Assembly (NCBI GenBank): GCA_900545245.1 | Contig: UQYV01000022.1 | Coordinates: forward strand, 1-52,146 | Length of the DNA: 52,146 nt | Origin: an uncultured Bacteroidales bacterium | GTDB lineage: Bacteria; Bacteroidota; Bacteroidia; Bacteroidales; UBA932 | Reading direction: 5' to 3' | Shown here: piece after piece, positions 6,884 through 15,001 of the stretch | How positions within the stretch are numbered: the first letter of the stretch is position 1 | Layout: every line of letters begins with the position of its first letter | The notes under the pieces: model-generated | What the model saw: only the letters and a program-made list of their open reading frames with translations | What the model was told of the DNA's origin: nothing | The model's database searches: none | Made by a program: the position numbers and the translations under genes

Positions 6884-8398
6884 ATGCAGGAAGAAAATCT
6901 GACAGAGCAGAAGGCGAGATTGCGTTCGAGGGCAGTCTGCGTGGTGATTCCGACCTACAATAATGCCGGAACCATCGTGGATGTCGTGCGCAGAAGTCTT
7001 GAGCAGTGTGACGATGTGATTGTTGTTTGTGACGGCTGCACGGACTCCACTGTGGAATTGCTTTCGTCTCTGTCGGGAAATGTCGACATTTTGGAATTTG
7101 AAACCAACCGGGGAAAAGGGGCGGCGTTGCGGGAGGGCTTTCGCCACGCACGACAGGGGGGATTTGCCTATGCGATTACTCTCGACGCTGACGGACAGCA
7201 TTTTCCGGAAGATATTCCTGCAATGCTTCAGGCGAACATCGATAATCCCGGAGCTCTGATAGTGGGGGAGAGGACCAATCTGGACAAGGCAGAGCGCAGT
7301 CGTGGCAGCCGTTTCGCCAACCGTTTCAGCAATTTCTGGTTTGCTCTGCAAACGGGACACAGGCTTTCTGACACGCAGAGCGGATACAGACTCTACCCCT
7401 TGAAGAAACTTCCGCCTCTTGGCCTTTTGACATCGCGCTATGAAGCGGAACTTGAACTGCTGGTTTTCGCATCCTGGGCCGGAGTGCGGCTTGTCAGGGA
7501 GAATGTGAGTGTCTACTATCCGCCGCGCGAGGAGAGGGTTTCGCATTTTCGCCCGGCAAGGGATTTTGCAAGAATCTCTCTCCTGAACACGATTCTCTGT
7601 CTTCTTGCCATGGTCTACGGCTATCCACGCTGCATTTTGCGTTGGACTGCAAGGCTTCTCAGAACCCTCTACAGTGCGGTTTTCTTTCTTTTGAGCGCCA
7701 TACTGGTCATAAGTCCGCTTTCCCACCTTTGTGTGGCAACGACGAGGGATGAGGATTTGAAAAAGCGCAGGCTGCACCGGATGATTAATTCATGCTTCAG
7801 ATTCATCGTCCACAAGCACGGCATTCCTGGCTGTCCCTACAGCGAATCCAATCCCGGCGGGGAGGATTATTCGACTCCGGCTCTGATTCTGTGCAATCAC
7901 CAGTCACACCTCGACCTTGCTCCGCTCCTTGCCCAGACTCCGAAAATGATTGTTATGACGGCGGGCTACATTTGGAACAATCCGGTCTACCGTTTCACCA
8001 TCCGTAATGCGGACTTCCTGCCCTCCACCGAAGGCATTGAAAAGATGATTCCAAAACTTCGCGAGCTTGTCTCAAAGGGTTACAGCATAGCGGTTTACCC
8101 CGAAGGCACACGGAGCCTCGACTGTCAGATAGGGCGTTTCCATAAGGGGGCGTTCCTGATTGCGGAGACTCTCGGACTTGACATCATCCCGCTAATTCTC
8201 TACGGCAGCGGAAGGGCTCTTCCCAAACACGGACGTCTGCTTAGGAAGTGGCCGCTCAGAATGGAAATTGATGCACGAATCACTCCGGAAGAGTTGTTCA
8301 AAATGGGGGAAACCACCCGTGAGAGGGCTTCGGCGATGAGAAAATACTACAAGAAGCGATATGCCGAAATCGCCGACAGGATTGAACAGGATTTGTGA
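6884..8398 (+). CDS. GT2 glycosyltransferase fused to PlsC-type acyltransferase
   Basis: A 504-residue fusion matching ApeJ-type proteins of aryl-polyene clusters. Residues 18-235 are a GT-A glycosyltransferase (VVIPTYNNAGT, CDGCTDST, metal-binding Asp101-Ala-Asp103 in LDADGQH, and QSGYRLYP). A membrane segment lies at about 262-285. Residues 330-500 are a PlsC-like acyltransferase with the NHxSHLD box (His339, Asp344) and the YPEGTRS box (405-411). It would build the lipid or glycolipid anchor at the cytoplasmic face of the inner membrane, joining sugar and acyl transfer in one chain. The order GT2 then acyltransferase and the length are normal for the family. The actual acceptor is unknown. 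Confidence 0.88.
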   Translation: MQEENLTEQKARLRSRAVCVVIPTYNNAGTIVDVVRRSLEQCDDVIVVCDGCTDSTVELLSSLSGNVDILEFETNRGKGAALREGFRHARQGGFAYAITLDADGQHFPEDIPAMLQANIDNPGALIVGERTNLDKAERSRGSRFANRFSNFWFALQTGHRLSDTQSGYRLYPLKKLPPLGLLTSRYEAELELLVFASWAGVRLVRENVSVYYPPREERVSHFRPARDFARISLLNTILCLLAMVYGYPRCILRWTARLLRTLYSAVFFLLSAILVISPLSHLCVATTRDEDLKKRRLHRMINSCFRFIVHKHGIPGCPYSESNPGGEDYSTPALILCNHQSHLDLAPLLAQTPKMIVMTAGYIWNNPVYRFTIRNADFLPSTEGIEKMIPKLRELVSKGYSIAVYPEGTRSLDCQIGRFHKGAFLIAETLGLDIIPLILYGSGRALPKHGRLLRKWPLRMEIDARITPEELFKMGETTRERASAMRKYYKKRYAEIADRIEQDL

Positions 8399-8438
8399 TT
8401 TCAAGGTTTTGGGGAGAAAAACATTTAAATTGTACTCT

Positions 8439-9947
8439 ATGGACACAGAATCAGTTGTGATTATCGGAGGAGGCCTCGGCGGCCTTTTCACCGGCGCCTT
8501 GCTTGCAAAGGAGGGTGTCAGGGTGACAATCATAGAGAAAAATGCAAACTGCGGCGGCGGACTCCAGAGTTTCAGACGTTTCGGTGAGGTATTCGACACC
8601 GGAATGCACGTTTTCGGGGGAATGCGTGACGGGGGCAATATCCGCCGAATCTGCGACTATCTCGGCATCAGCGATAAAATACACCTTCGTGATGTCGACT
8701 CCAATTCCTCCGACGTCGTCCATATTGCCGAAGACGGAATGTCCTATCGCATCGCAGAGGGAAAGGAAGGTTTTATCGACTCTCTCTCGTCATATTTTCC
8801 AGACCAGAGGGACAATCTTCGCCGCTATGTCGACGCCCTCTATTCCATTGTGGACGAACTCGACCTTTTCTATCTTCGCCCATCCGGAAGTTCGCTTTCT
8901 GTGCATAGCGACGAGTTTTTGATGAGTGTCGATTCTTTCATTGCCAAGTACATAAGCGACACGAAGTTACGCTCAGTTCTCGCCTATCTGAGTCTGCTTT
9001 ACAGTGGGCGTCGCGGGGTGACTCCGGCGTATATCCACGCCCTGATTTCTGTCCTCCACATCAACGGACCGAGCCGTTTTGAAGGTGGCTCGCAGCTTTT
9101 TGCCGACACGCTCAAAGATTTCATTATCAGCCACAACGGAGAGGTGGTTCTTTCGGATGCTGTGAAGACCATTCACACGCAGGGAAGGCTAATAACCGGC
9201 GTTGAGACACGAAAAGGGAGAACATTCACGGCGGAGCGCTACATCAGCGACATCCATCCCTGCACGCTCTTCTCGCTTTTTGACGACCCGTCCGCTTTCC
9301 CGAGGGCCTATCGCAGGCGTCTCGAAAGCCTGCCGAATTCCTGCTCTGCATTTTCGTTGAACATAGTTCTCAAACCGGGGACTTTCAGATATGTCAATCA
9401 TAGCGACTATTACATAAGTACTTACAACAGCGTCTGGAATTTCGGCGACCACGCGTCGGACTGGCCGCAGGGCTTTCTCTATATGACTCCGCCGGAAATC
9501 TCTCAGGGTGAATTTGCAAGAAAAATGGTGGTTGTCGCCCCGATGTCCTGGAGTTTCGTCGAGAAATGGGAAGACAGCCGCACAGGAAAGCGTCCGGAGG
9601 AATATGGAGAATGGAAATGTCAGTGCGCGGACAAACTCATTGACTCTTTGGAGAGATTTCTTCCGGGTTTGAGAGACTGCATAGAGGAGTATGATTGTTC
9701 GTCCCCTTTGACCATACGCGACTGGTATGGGGTGAAGGAAGGTTCGATGTACGGCTTTTCCAAAGATTGCAACAACATCACGGCGTCCCACCTGCCGATT
9801 GCGACAAAAATCCCAAATCTGTTGCTCACCGGGCAGAACTGCAACGTGCACGGCTTCTGTGGGGTTACGCTGGTCGCTGTCAGCACCGCCGAGGCTGTTT
9901 TGGGAACGAACCGCATCGTGAATGAGGTAACCGCCTTTGAGAAATGA
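8439..9947 (+). CDS. phytoene desaturase/retinol saturase-like FAD oxidoreductase
   Basis: A 502-residue flavoprotein of the CrtI/retinol saturase group. The start at 8439 directly precedes the Rossmann strand: VVIIGGGLGGLFTGALLA has the GxGxxG dinucleotide motif at residues 10-15 and Glu33 at the end of strand 2. The C-terminal LLLTGQNCNVHGFCGVTLVAVSTAEAV is the second FAD-binding signature. Its stop codon overlaps the MMPL start (ATGA, 9944-9947). Such enzymes act on conjugated polyenes in other pathways; here it could oxidise or reduce the aryl polyene or its lipid precursor, but no phytoene synthase or other carotenoid gene is present, so a carotenoid role is unlikely. The reaction is not predictable from sequence. 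Confidence 0.8.
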   Translation: MDTESVVIIGGGLGGLFTGALLAKEGVRVTIIEKNANCGGGLQSFRRFGEVFDTGMHVFGGMRDGGNIRRICDYLGISDKIHLRDVDSNSSDVVHIAEDGMSYRIAEGKEGFIDSLSSYFPDQRDNLRRYVDALYSIVDELDLFYLRPSGSSLSVHSDEFLMSVDSFIAKYISDTKLRSVLAYLSLLYSGRRGVTPAYIHALISVLHINGPSRFEGGSQLFADTLKDFIISHNGEVVLSDAVKTIHTQGRLITGVETRKGRTFTAERYISDIHPCTLFSLFDDPSAFPRAYRRRLESLPNSCSAFSLNIVLKPGTFRYVNHSDYYISTYNSVWNFGDHASDWPQGFLYMTPPEISQGEFARKMVVVAPMSWSFVEKWEDSRTGKRPEEYGEWKCQCADKLIDSLERFLPGLRDCIEEYDCSSPLTIRDWYGVKEGSMYGFSKDCNNITASHLPIATKIPNLLLTGQNCNVHGFCGVTLVAVSTAEAVLGTNRIVNEVTAFEK

Positions 9948-12706
9948 AACTGATTCTGAAAATATATGATTGGTTTTCAGCGCATAAGACTTTTATGTGG
10001 CTGTCACTCACAGCGCTTACCCTTCTTTTTGCAGTCCTTCTTCTGCGTCTGAAATTCAGTGAAAACATCAGCGATTTCCTGCCTTTGGACTCTACAGACC
10101 GGGAAGCGCTTGCGGTCTATCAGAACATTTCAGGTGCCGGGCGTCTCTATTTTCTTTTCGACAACCCCGATGATGAACTCCTTACAGTGGAGGCGATGGA
10201 ATATTTTGCCGCCCGTGTGGAGGAAAAAGACAGCCTTGGATGGTGTCGGGAACTTGTCCTTGGAGTTGATATGTCGAAGATAAAGGAGGTTTCGGATTTT
10301 GTCTATGCGAATATGCCATATTTCCTGACGTCTTCCGACTACGAAAGGATGGACAGCCTGCTCTCGACTCCAGGATTTGTGCGTGAACGTCTTGAAAATG
10401 ACCGCAATATGCTCCTGTTTCCGAGTGGGGGAATGCTTTCGTCTTCGATTTCCCGCGACCCTCTCGGACTCTTTTCTCCTGTGATGTCTTCACTTGAGAG
10501 TGCATCTCCCGGAGTAGGCTTCGAAATCTGTGACGGCTACATTTTCACTCCGGATATGAGCCGGGCCGTGGCTATGATGGATTCGCCTTTCGGCAATTCG
10601 GAAACAGAACACAACTCACGGCTGCTCAAGATGTTGAGGGAGTCTATGGATGAAATGGAAAGGGAGTTTCCGGCGGTTTCGGCAGAAATAGTCGGCGGAC
10701 CGGAGATTGCGGTGGGCAATTCTTCGCGCATAAAAAAGGACAGCATTATTGCCGTGAGCCTTTCGCTTGTGCTGATTTTGCTTTTGGCTGCCTATTCCAT
10801 TTCCTCGCTGCGCAACATCCTGCTGCTCTTTCTTTCCATAGGCTGGGGCTGGCTTTTTGCGATGGCGGGAGTATCCCTTTTCTGCGGCAGTGTTTCGATG
10901 ATTGTAATCGGAATTTCAAGCGTCATTCTCGGAATCGCAGTGAACTATCCTCTCCATCTTGTGGTCCACTCCTCCTATGCCCCGTCTATGAGGCGGACAA
11001 TCCGTGAAATCATATCTCCGCTTGTTGTGGGGAACATCACGACTGTCGGCGCATTTCTCGCTCTCGTGCCTCTCAAAGCTGTGGCTCTCAGGGATTTGGG
11101 CCTGTTCGCGTCGCTCCTGCTTGCGGGAACAATAGTTTTTGTACTTCTCTATCTTCCGCATTTTGTGGAAACAAGACCTGTTCGGGAAGGGAAACACCGT
11201 CTGCTCGACAGGCTTTGCGAACTGCGTCCCGACCGTTCCAGGGGGCTTGTCGGGCTGATTCTTGTCCTGACAATTGTCTTCGCTTTTTTCAGCACAAAAA
11301 CGGAATTCGACTCCAACATTTCGAATATCAATTATATGACTCCCCGCCAAAAGGCGGATATGGACTATTTTCAGACTCTCCTCTCACAAAGCACAAATCC
11401 CGACTTGAGAACAGTCTATGTGCTTTCTTCCGGGTCAGATTTCGACCGGGCGCTGGAGGAGAACGCCGCTCAAAAGGCCATTGTCGACTCGCTTGAGAGC
11501 CTCGGTGCGGTCCTTAAAAGCCGCAGTGTCCGGCCCTTTCTTTCTTCGGAGGCTGAACAGAGGGAAAGACTTGGACTTTGGGATGGCTTTGTCAGGAGAC
11601 ATTCGGACTTGTTGACTGTGGAATTGCCTTCTCAGGCAGCTAAACTGGGTTTTTCCAAGACAGCTTTTTCAGGATTTGACGCTCTTGTCCGCAGTGCCGG
11701 AGATTTTATCCCACAGGGGGTGGATTATTTTTCGCCTCTGACAAAGGAAATTCTCGGTCCGAATGTCACAATCCTCGACGACGGTCGCCATTATGTGGTT
11801 GATGTTCTGACAGTTGAAAAAGATAATCTCGAAAATGTGAAGTCTTGTTTCGGCCATTGTTTCGACCTTGGTAGTCTGAACAGCGCCCTTTCCAACAAGC
11901 TCTCCGACAATTTCAACTACATAGGTTGGGTATGTTCCCTCATCGTATTCCTTTTTCTCTGGTTCTCATTCGGCAGTTTTTCCCTCGCACTGATTTCTTT
12001 CCTCCCGATGGCCCTCAGCTGGATTTGGATTCTCGGAATAATGTCTGTTTTCGGCATCAAATTCAATATAGTCAACATCATTCTCGCCACTTTCATTTTC
12101 GGACAGGGCGACGACTACACGATATTCATAACCGAAGGCTGCCAGTACGAATATGCCCGTCGCAAACCGATTCTTCCGGCCTATAAGAGCAGTATCCTTC
12201 AGTCGGCGCTCATTATGTTCGTCGGAATAGGCACTCTTATCGTCGCAAAACATCCGGCGATGAAGTCTCTCGCTCAGGTGACAATCACCGGAATGGCTTC
12301 TGTGATTCTGATGGCTTATGTCATCCCTCCTCTGCTATTCAATTTCTTGACTGTCAAAAACGGAAGTATCCGCCCTCATCCGCTCACTTTGAAAACTCTG
12401 TTGTTCGGCCCTCCGAAAGATGCACTCGGGATGGTTAGAGGACGCTATATATATAAAGGTAAAGAAATCCTGCGGACGGTGGGGCGTAATCTTAATTCGT
12501 CAACTCTTGCGAATGTGGAGTCGCAGATTGAAGGGGGATGTCGGGAGTATGGGATGAGTGACGACGGATATGGTGAGACGGCGCTCTATCTTGCTCTGAC
12601 ACACCCGGATGTGCGTATAATCGCCCGAATTGCGGATGCTGAGCGACGACAGATAGCCCGTGTCGCAGCCGATGGTTTTGTGGAAAATATGGAATTCGTA
12701 TCTTAA
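9944..12706 (+). CDS. MMPL/RND-type lipid exporter with truncated methyltransferase-like tail
   Basis: A 920-residue inner-membrane exporter. It has the two-fold RND layout: a first membrane helix (17-36), a large periplasmic domain, a five-helix bundle (about 265-405), a second periplasmic domain, and another helix bundle (about 660-800) with FGQGDDYTIFI in the core. Homologues in aryl-polyene and flexirubin clusters export the finished lipid toward the periplasmic LolA-like carrier. The last 80-100 residues form a soluble tail (GYGETALYLALTHPDVRIIARIADAERRQIARVAADG) that resembles the first beta-alpha-beta unit of a class I methyltransferase; it ends too early for a whole enzyme. Transport role is from family and context. 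Confidence 0.87.
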   Translation: MKLILKIYDWFSAHKTFMWLSLTALTLLFAVLLLRLKFSENISDFLPLDSTDREALAVYQNISGAGRLYFLFDNPDDELLTVEAMEYFAARVEEKDSLGWCRELVLGVDMSKIKEVSDFVYANMPYFLTSSDYERMDSLLSTPGFVRERLENDRNMLLFPSGGMLSSSISRDPLGLFSPVMSSLESASPGVGFEICDGYIFTPDMSRAVAMMDSPFGNSETEHNSRLLKMLRESMDEMEREFPAVSAEIVGGPEIAVGNSSRIKKDSIIAVSLSLVLILLLAAYSISSLRNILLLFLSIGWGWLFAMAGVSLFCGSVSMIVIGISSVILGIAVNYPLHLVVHSSYAPSMRRTIREIISPLVVGNITTVGAFLALVPLKAVALRDLGLFASLLLAGTIVFVLLYLPHFVETRPVREGKHRLLDRLCELRPDRSRGLVGLILVLTIVFAFFSTKTEFDSNISNINYMTPRQKADMDYFQTLLSQSTNPDLRTVYVLSSGSDFDRALEENAAQKAIVDSLESLGAVLKSRSVRPFLSSEAEQRERLGLWDGFVRRHSDLLTVELPSQAAKLGFSKTAFSGFDALVRSAGDFIPQGVDYFSPLTKEILGPNVTILDDGRHYVVDVLTVEKDNLENVKSCFGHCFDLGSLNSALSNKLSDNFNYIGWVCSLIVFLFLWFSFGSFSLALISFLPMALSWIWILGIMSVFGIKFNIVNIILATFIFGQGDDYTIFITEGCQYEYARRKPILPAYKSSILQSALIMFVGIGTLIVAKHPAMKSLAQVTITGMASVILMAYVIPPLLFNFLTVKNGSIRPHPLTLKTLLFGPPKDALGMVRGRYIYKGKEILRTVGRNLNSSTLANVESQIEGGCREYGMSDDGYGETALYLALTHPDVRIIARIADAERRQIARVAADGFVENMEFVS

Positions 12707-12709
12707 GTC

Positions 12710-12741
12710 TTGGACTATTTGGAATTATCTCTGTATCTTTG
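12710..12741 (+). promoter_or_regulatory. Bacteroidota-type promoter for ACP3-ligase unit
   Basis: TTG at 12710-12712 and TATCTTTG (TAnnTTTG) at 12734-12741 are separated by 21 bases, within the 19-21 spacing of the Bacteroidota primary sigma consensus. Predicted transcription begins about 30 bases before the ACP3 start. This suggests the starter-loading pair can be transcribed apart from the main operon. Confidence 0.6.
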
Positions 12742-12778
12742 CAGGCGGATTCATAACCGAAGTTTAAGCTAAAGCTTT

Positions 12779-13012
12779 ATGAAGCAGCACATTATAGACA
12801 TACTATCGGATGCTCTGCCCACGGTGGACTTTGATTCGGCTTTTCTTTTTGCCGAACTCGACTCTCTTGGGATAGCCACGATTCTGATGATTCTTATGGA
12901 TGAATACGGCATCAGTCTCGATGCGTCAGATGTGACTCCGAGAAATTTTATGACTATCGACTCGCTGGTGGCGTTGGTGGAAAGCAAATTAAACCAAAAA
13001 CTTGAACAGTGA
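12779..13012 (+). CDS. acyl carrier protein, starter-loading (ACP3)
   Basis: A short 77-residue carrier protein. The pantetheine site is AELDSLGIATILMIL (Ser29); the C-terminal helix IDSLVALVESKL is also ACP-like. The N-terminal helix is about ten residues shorter than in the other two ACPs. It is followed after 10 bases by an AMP-forming ligase, so the most likely job is to receive the activated aromatic or fatty starter acid. It is preceded by its own promoter. The ACP identity is secure; the starter role is inferred from the neighbour. Confidence 0.85.
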   Translation: MKQHIIDILSDALPTVDFDSAFLFAELDSLGIATILMILMDEYGISLDASDVTPRNFMTIDSLVALVESKLNQKLEQ

Positions 13013-13022
13013 TTCTTGAATA

Positions 13023-14339
13023 ATGACTCTTGAAGAAAGCATATTTTTTCACTCGCAGAAGACACCCGGCCGTACAGCGGTGGTCAGCGACGGGAAATGC
13101 CTCAGCTATTCTGAATTGTGGGAGGGGATTCTCGACCGTAGTGAGCAGCTTCGCTCGGAGGGGCTATCTGCGTCACGACCTTATGTTTTTCGTACTGTCC
13201 AGGATTGGGATTTCATTTTGACTTATTGCGCGGTGCACCATCTGGGAGCAATAGCAGTGCCTCTTGAAAAGGGGATTCCGGAAGAAAAGTTTCTTCAAAT
13301 CAAGTCTGAAGCAGAGTCCTGCACTTTCTCTGCCGACATTTGCGACATTCTCTACACGACCGGCACGACCGGCAAATCGAAGGGGGTGATGCTTTCCGTC
13401 CCGGCTTGGGAGGCAATTGCGGACAATCTCATTCACGGTCTTGGTTTCAGCCGCGAACTGCTTTTTATTGTAAGCGGTCCGCTCAATCATATAGCTTCTC
13501 TTTGCAAAATCCATCCTGTCCTCACCGTCGGAGGCGCCGTCTGCATTCTGGACGGACTTAAGGATATGAATGCCTTTTTTGATGTTTTCAATCTTCCGTT
13601 CACGAAGTTTGCAACATTTCTGGTGCCTGCGAGCCTGCGTATGATAATGCAGTTTTCCTACGACAAACTGTGCTCTCTTGCAGACAAAATCGATTTCATC
13701 GAGACAGGAGCGGCACCGATTTCCGGTTCTGATATGGCGCAGCTCTCCCGTGCGCTTCCGCACTCCCGCCTCTACAACACTCTGGGAGGCACTGAAGTGG
13801 GCGCAGTCTGCTGCTACAATTTCAATGACGGGAGGTTTATGGAGGGTTGCATCGGCCGTCCGATGAGAAATTCAATGCTTGAAGTGGCGGAAGACGGGCA
13901 TATTATGATTTCCGGAAAGACTTTGATGAGCGGATATGTGAACGACCCTCAGGCCACTGCCGCTGTGCTCAGTGACGGGAGAATTCACAGCTCGGACCTT
14001 GGCTACATAGATTCGGAGGGGCTTGTTCATTTGAAAGGACGGCAGGGTGATGTTATCAATGTGGGGGGATTCAAGGTCAATCCTGTTGAGGTGGAAAACG
14101 CCGTTTCGTCCCATCCGTCGGTGAAGGACTGCATCTGCATTGCCGCAACTCATCCTGTTGTGGGAACTGTGCTCAAGCTTCTGGTTGTGCTCCAGGAAGG
14201 GGCGTCCCTTGACAAGCGTTCTCTTGCCCTGCACATCAAGTCCCGGCTTGAGCCTCATAAGGTGCCTGTCTATTACGAGGCAGTGGACGAAATACGGCGC
14301 ACATATAACGGAAAACTTGATAGGAAATTTTATATATAG
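13023..14339 (+). CDS. AMP-forming acyl/aryl-ACP ligase
   Basis: A 438-residue member of the ANL adenylation family, somewhat short at the N-terminus compared with typical 500-550-residue CoA ligases. Core motifs: P-loop YTTGTTGKSKG (111-121), GAAPISG, YNTLGGTEVG (A5 region), DLGYIDSEGLVHLKGR (A7/A8), and the catalytic lysine in NGKLDRK (Lys431). It should activate a carboxylic acid as the adenylate and load it on ACP3 next door. In flexirubin/aryl-polyene clusters the substrate is an aromatic acid such as a hydroxycinnamate or hydroxybenzoate, but no ammonia lyase is in the window, so the substrate here is open. Confidence 0.83.
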   Translation: MTLEESIFFHSQKTPGRTAVVSDGKCLSYSELWEGILDRSEQLRSEGLSASRPYVFRTVQDWDFILTYCAVHHLGAIAVPLEKGIPEEKFLQIKSEAESCTFSADICDILYTTGTTGKSKGVMLSVPAWEAIADNLIHGLGFSRELLFIVSGPLNHIASLCKIHPVLTVGGAVCILDGLKDMNAFFDVFNLPFTKFATFLVPASLRMIMQFSYDKLCSLADKIDFIETGAAPISGSDMAQLSRALPHSRLYNTLGGTEVGAVCCYNFNDGRFMEGCIGRPMRNSMLEVAEDGHIMISGKTLMSGYVNDPQATAAVLSDGRIHSSDLGYIDSEGLVHLKGRQGDVINVGGFKVNPVEVENAVSSHPSVKDCICIAATHPVVGTVLKLLVVLQEGASLDKRSLALHIKSRLEPHKVPVYYEAVDEIRRTYNGKLDRKFYI

Positions 14340-14340
14340 G

Positions 14341-14703
14341 ATGAACTCGATGTGGAAACTTTTGCCGCTCTCTGTGGTGCAGGCGGTATTTCTCTGCTCC
14401 GGACAGGTGATGCTCAAACTTGCCCTCGCGAAGATGGGTGAGTTTTCCTGGACCTGGAAGTTTTTCAAGGCCCAGCTCACCAACTGGTGGCTGCCAGGCT
14501 GCGGCATCACATTTATTGTAGCCACTGTGCTGTGGTTCCACATACTCAAAAACTATCCCTTCGGCATAGCCTATCCGCTCAGTTGTATGAGCTACCTTTT
14601 CGGCCTTTTCGCGGCACTGCTCGTTTTCAAGGAGCCGGTGACGGCGTCGCAGTGGGCCGGGGTGCTTCTGATTATGGCTGGTTGTGCGCTGATAGTCAAG
14701 TGA
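14341..14703 (+). CDS. small DMT/EamA-type four-helix membrane protein
   Basis: A 120-residue membrane protein with four predicted helices (about 5-24, 45-65, 72-92, 98-118), like ArnE/ArnF or SMR proteins. The QVMLKLAL and VFKEPVTASQWAGVLLIMAG segments are characteristic of the DMT superfamily. The start at 14341 lies one base after the ligase stop, so it is coupled to that gene; a longer in-frame extension lies inside the ligase and is rejected. ArnE/F-like proteins move undecaprenyl-linked sugars, so it may flip a lipid-linked intermediate of the pigment pathway. Substrate is inferred only from context. It is the last gene of the cluster. Confidence 0.72.
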   Translation: MNSMWKLLPLSVVQAVFLCSGQVMLKLALAKMGEFSWTWKFFKAQLTNWWLPGCGITFIVATVLWFHILKNYPFGIAYPLSCMSYLFGLFAALLVFKEPVTASQWAGVLLIMAGCALIVK

Positions 14704-14775
14704 TTACGGCTAAATTTGTGCGCTGTTTACAGATTAGCCTGCTTTTTGTAGTAGACATAAGGTTTGCAAGTTTTA

Positions 14776-14933
14776 GAAACATGAAAAAAATAAACTGCTT
14801 CAGATTTGTCAATTATTTTCGAGTATAGATTTCTTTTGGAAGAAGGAGTGTACTGGAGGTACACGACTGATGAGAAAATAAATATAGACCGAAAAGAACG
14901 AAAAAGATGATGCAGGTTATTTTTTGAAGGTTT
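14776..14933 (+). repeat. 158-bp hairpin-forming dispersed repeat, copy 1
   Basis: This copy matches the reverse complement of 25864-26021 over its full length, roughly 85% by eye. Its ends are imperfect inverted repeats (AAATAAACTGC near 14789 against GCAGGTTATTTT near 14912-14923) and its centre is a hairpin GTGTAC-TGGAG-GTACAC (14848-14864). The rest of the 298-base gap holds no gene. No transposase is linked, so it is MITE-like or a structured 3' element. Confidence 0.8.
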
Positions 14934-15001
14934 CTTACAAAGGATACGGATTGTGTGCAAAAGAATTTGTATCGGTATATATTTAACATAAAACAGAAAA
15001 T

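Noticed and set aside
8439..9947. Carotenoid biosynthesis gene
   Set aside because: The flavoprotein resembles phytoene desaturases, but no phytoene synthase or cyclase is nearby and it is embedded in a polyketide-type cluster.
14727..14960. Shared short protein-like translation of the two 158-bp repeats
   Set aside because: The two translations share segments, but substitutions are not clearly concentrated at silent positions and no start signal is present; the hairpin structure explains the conservation better.
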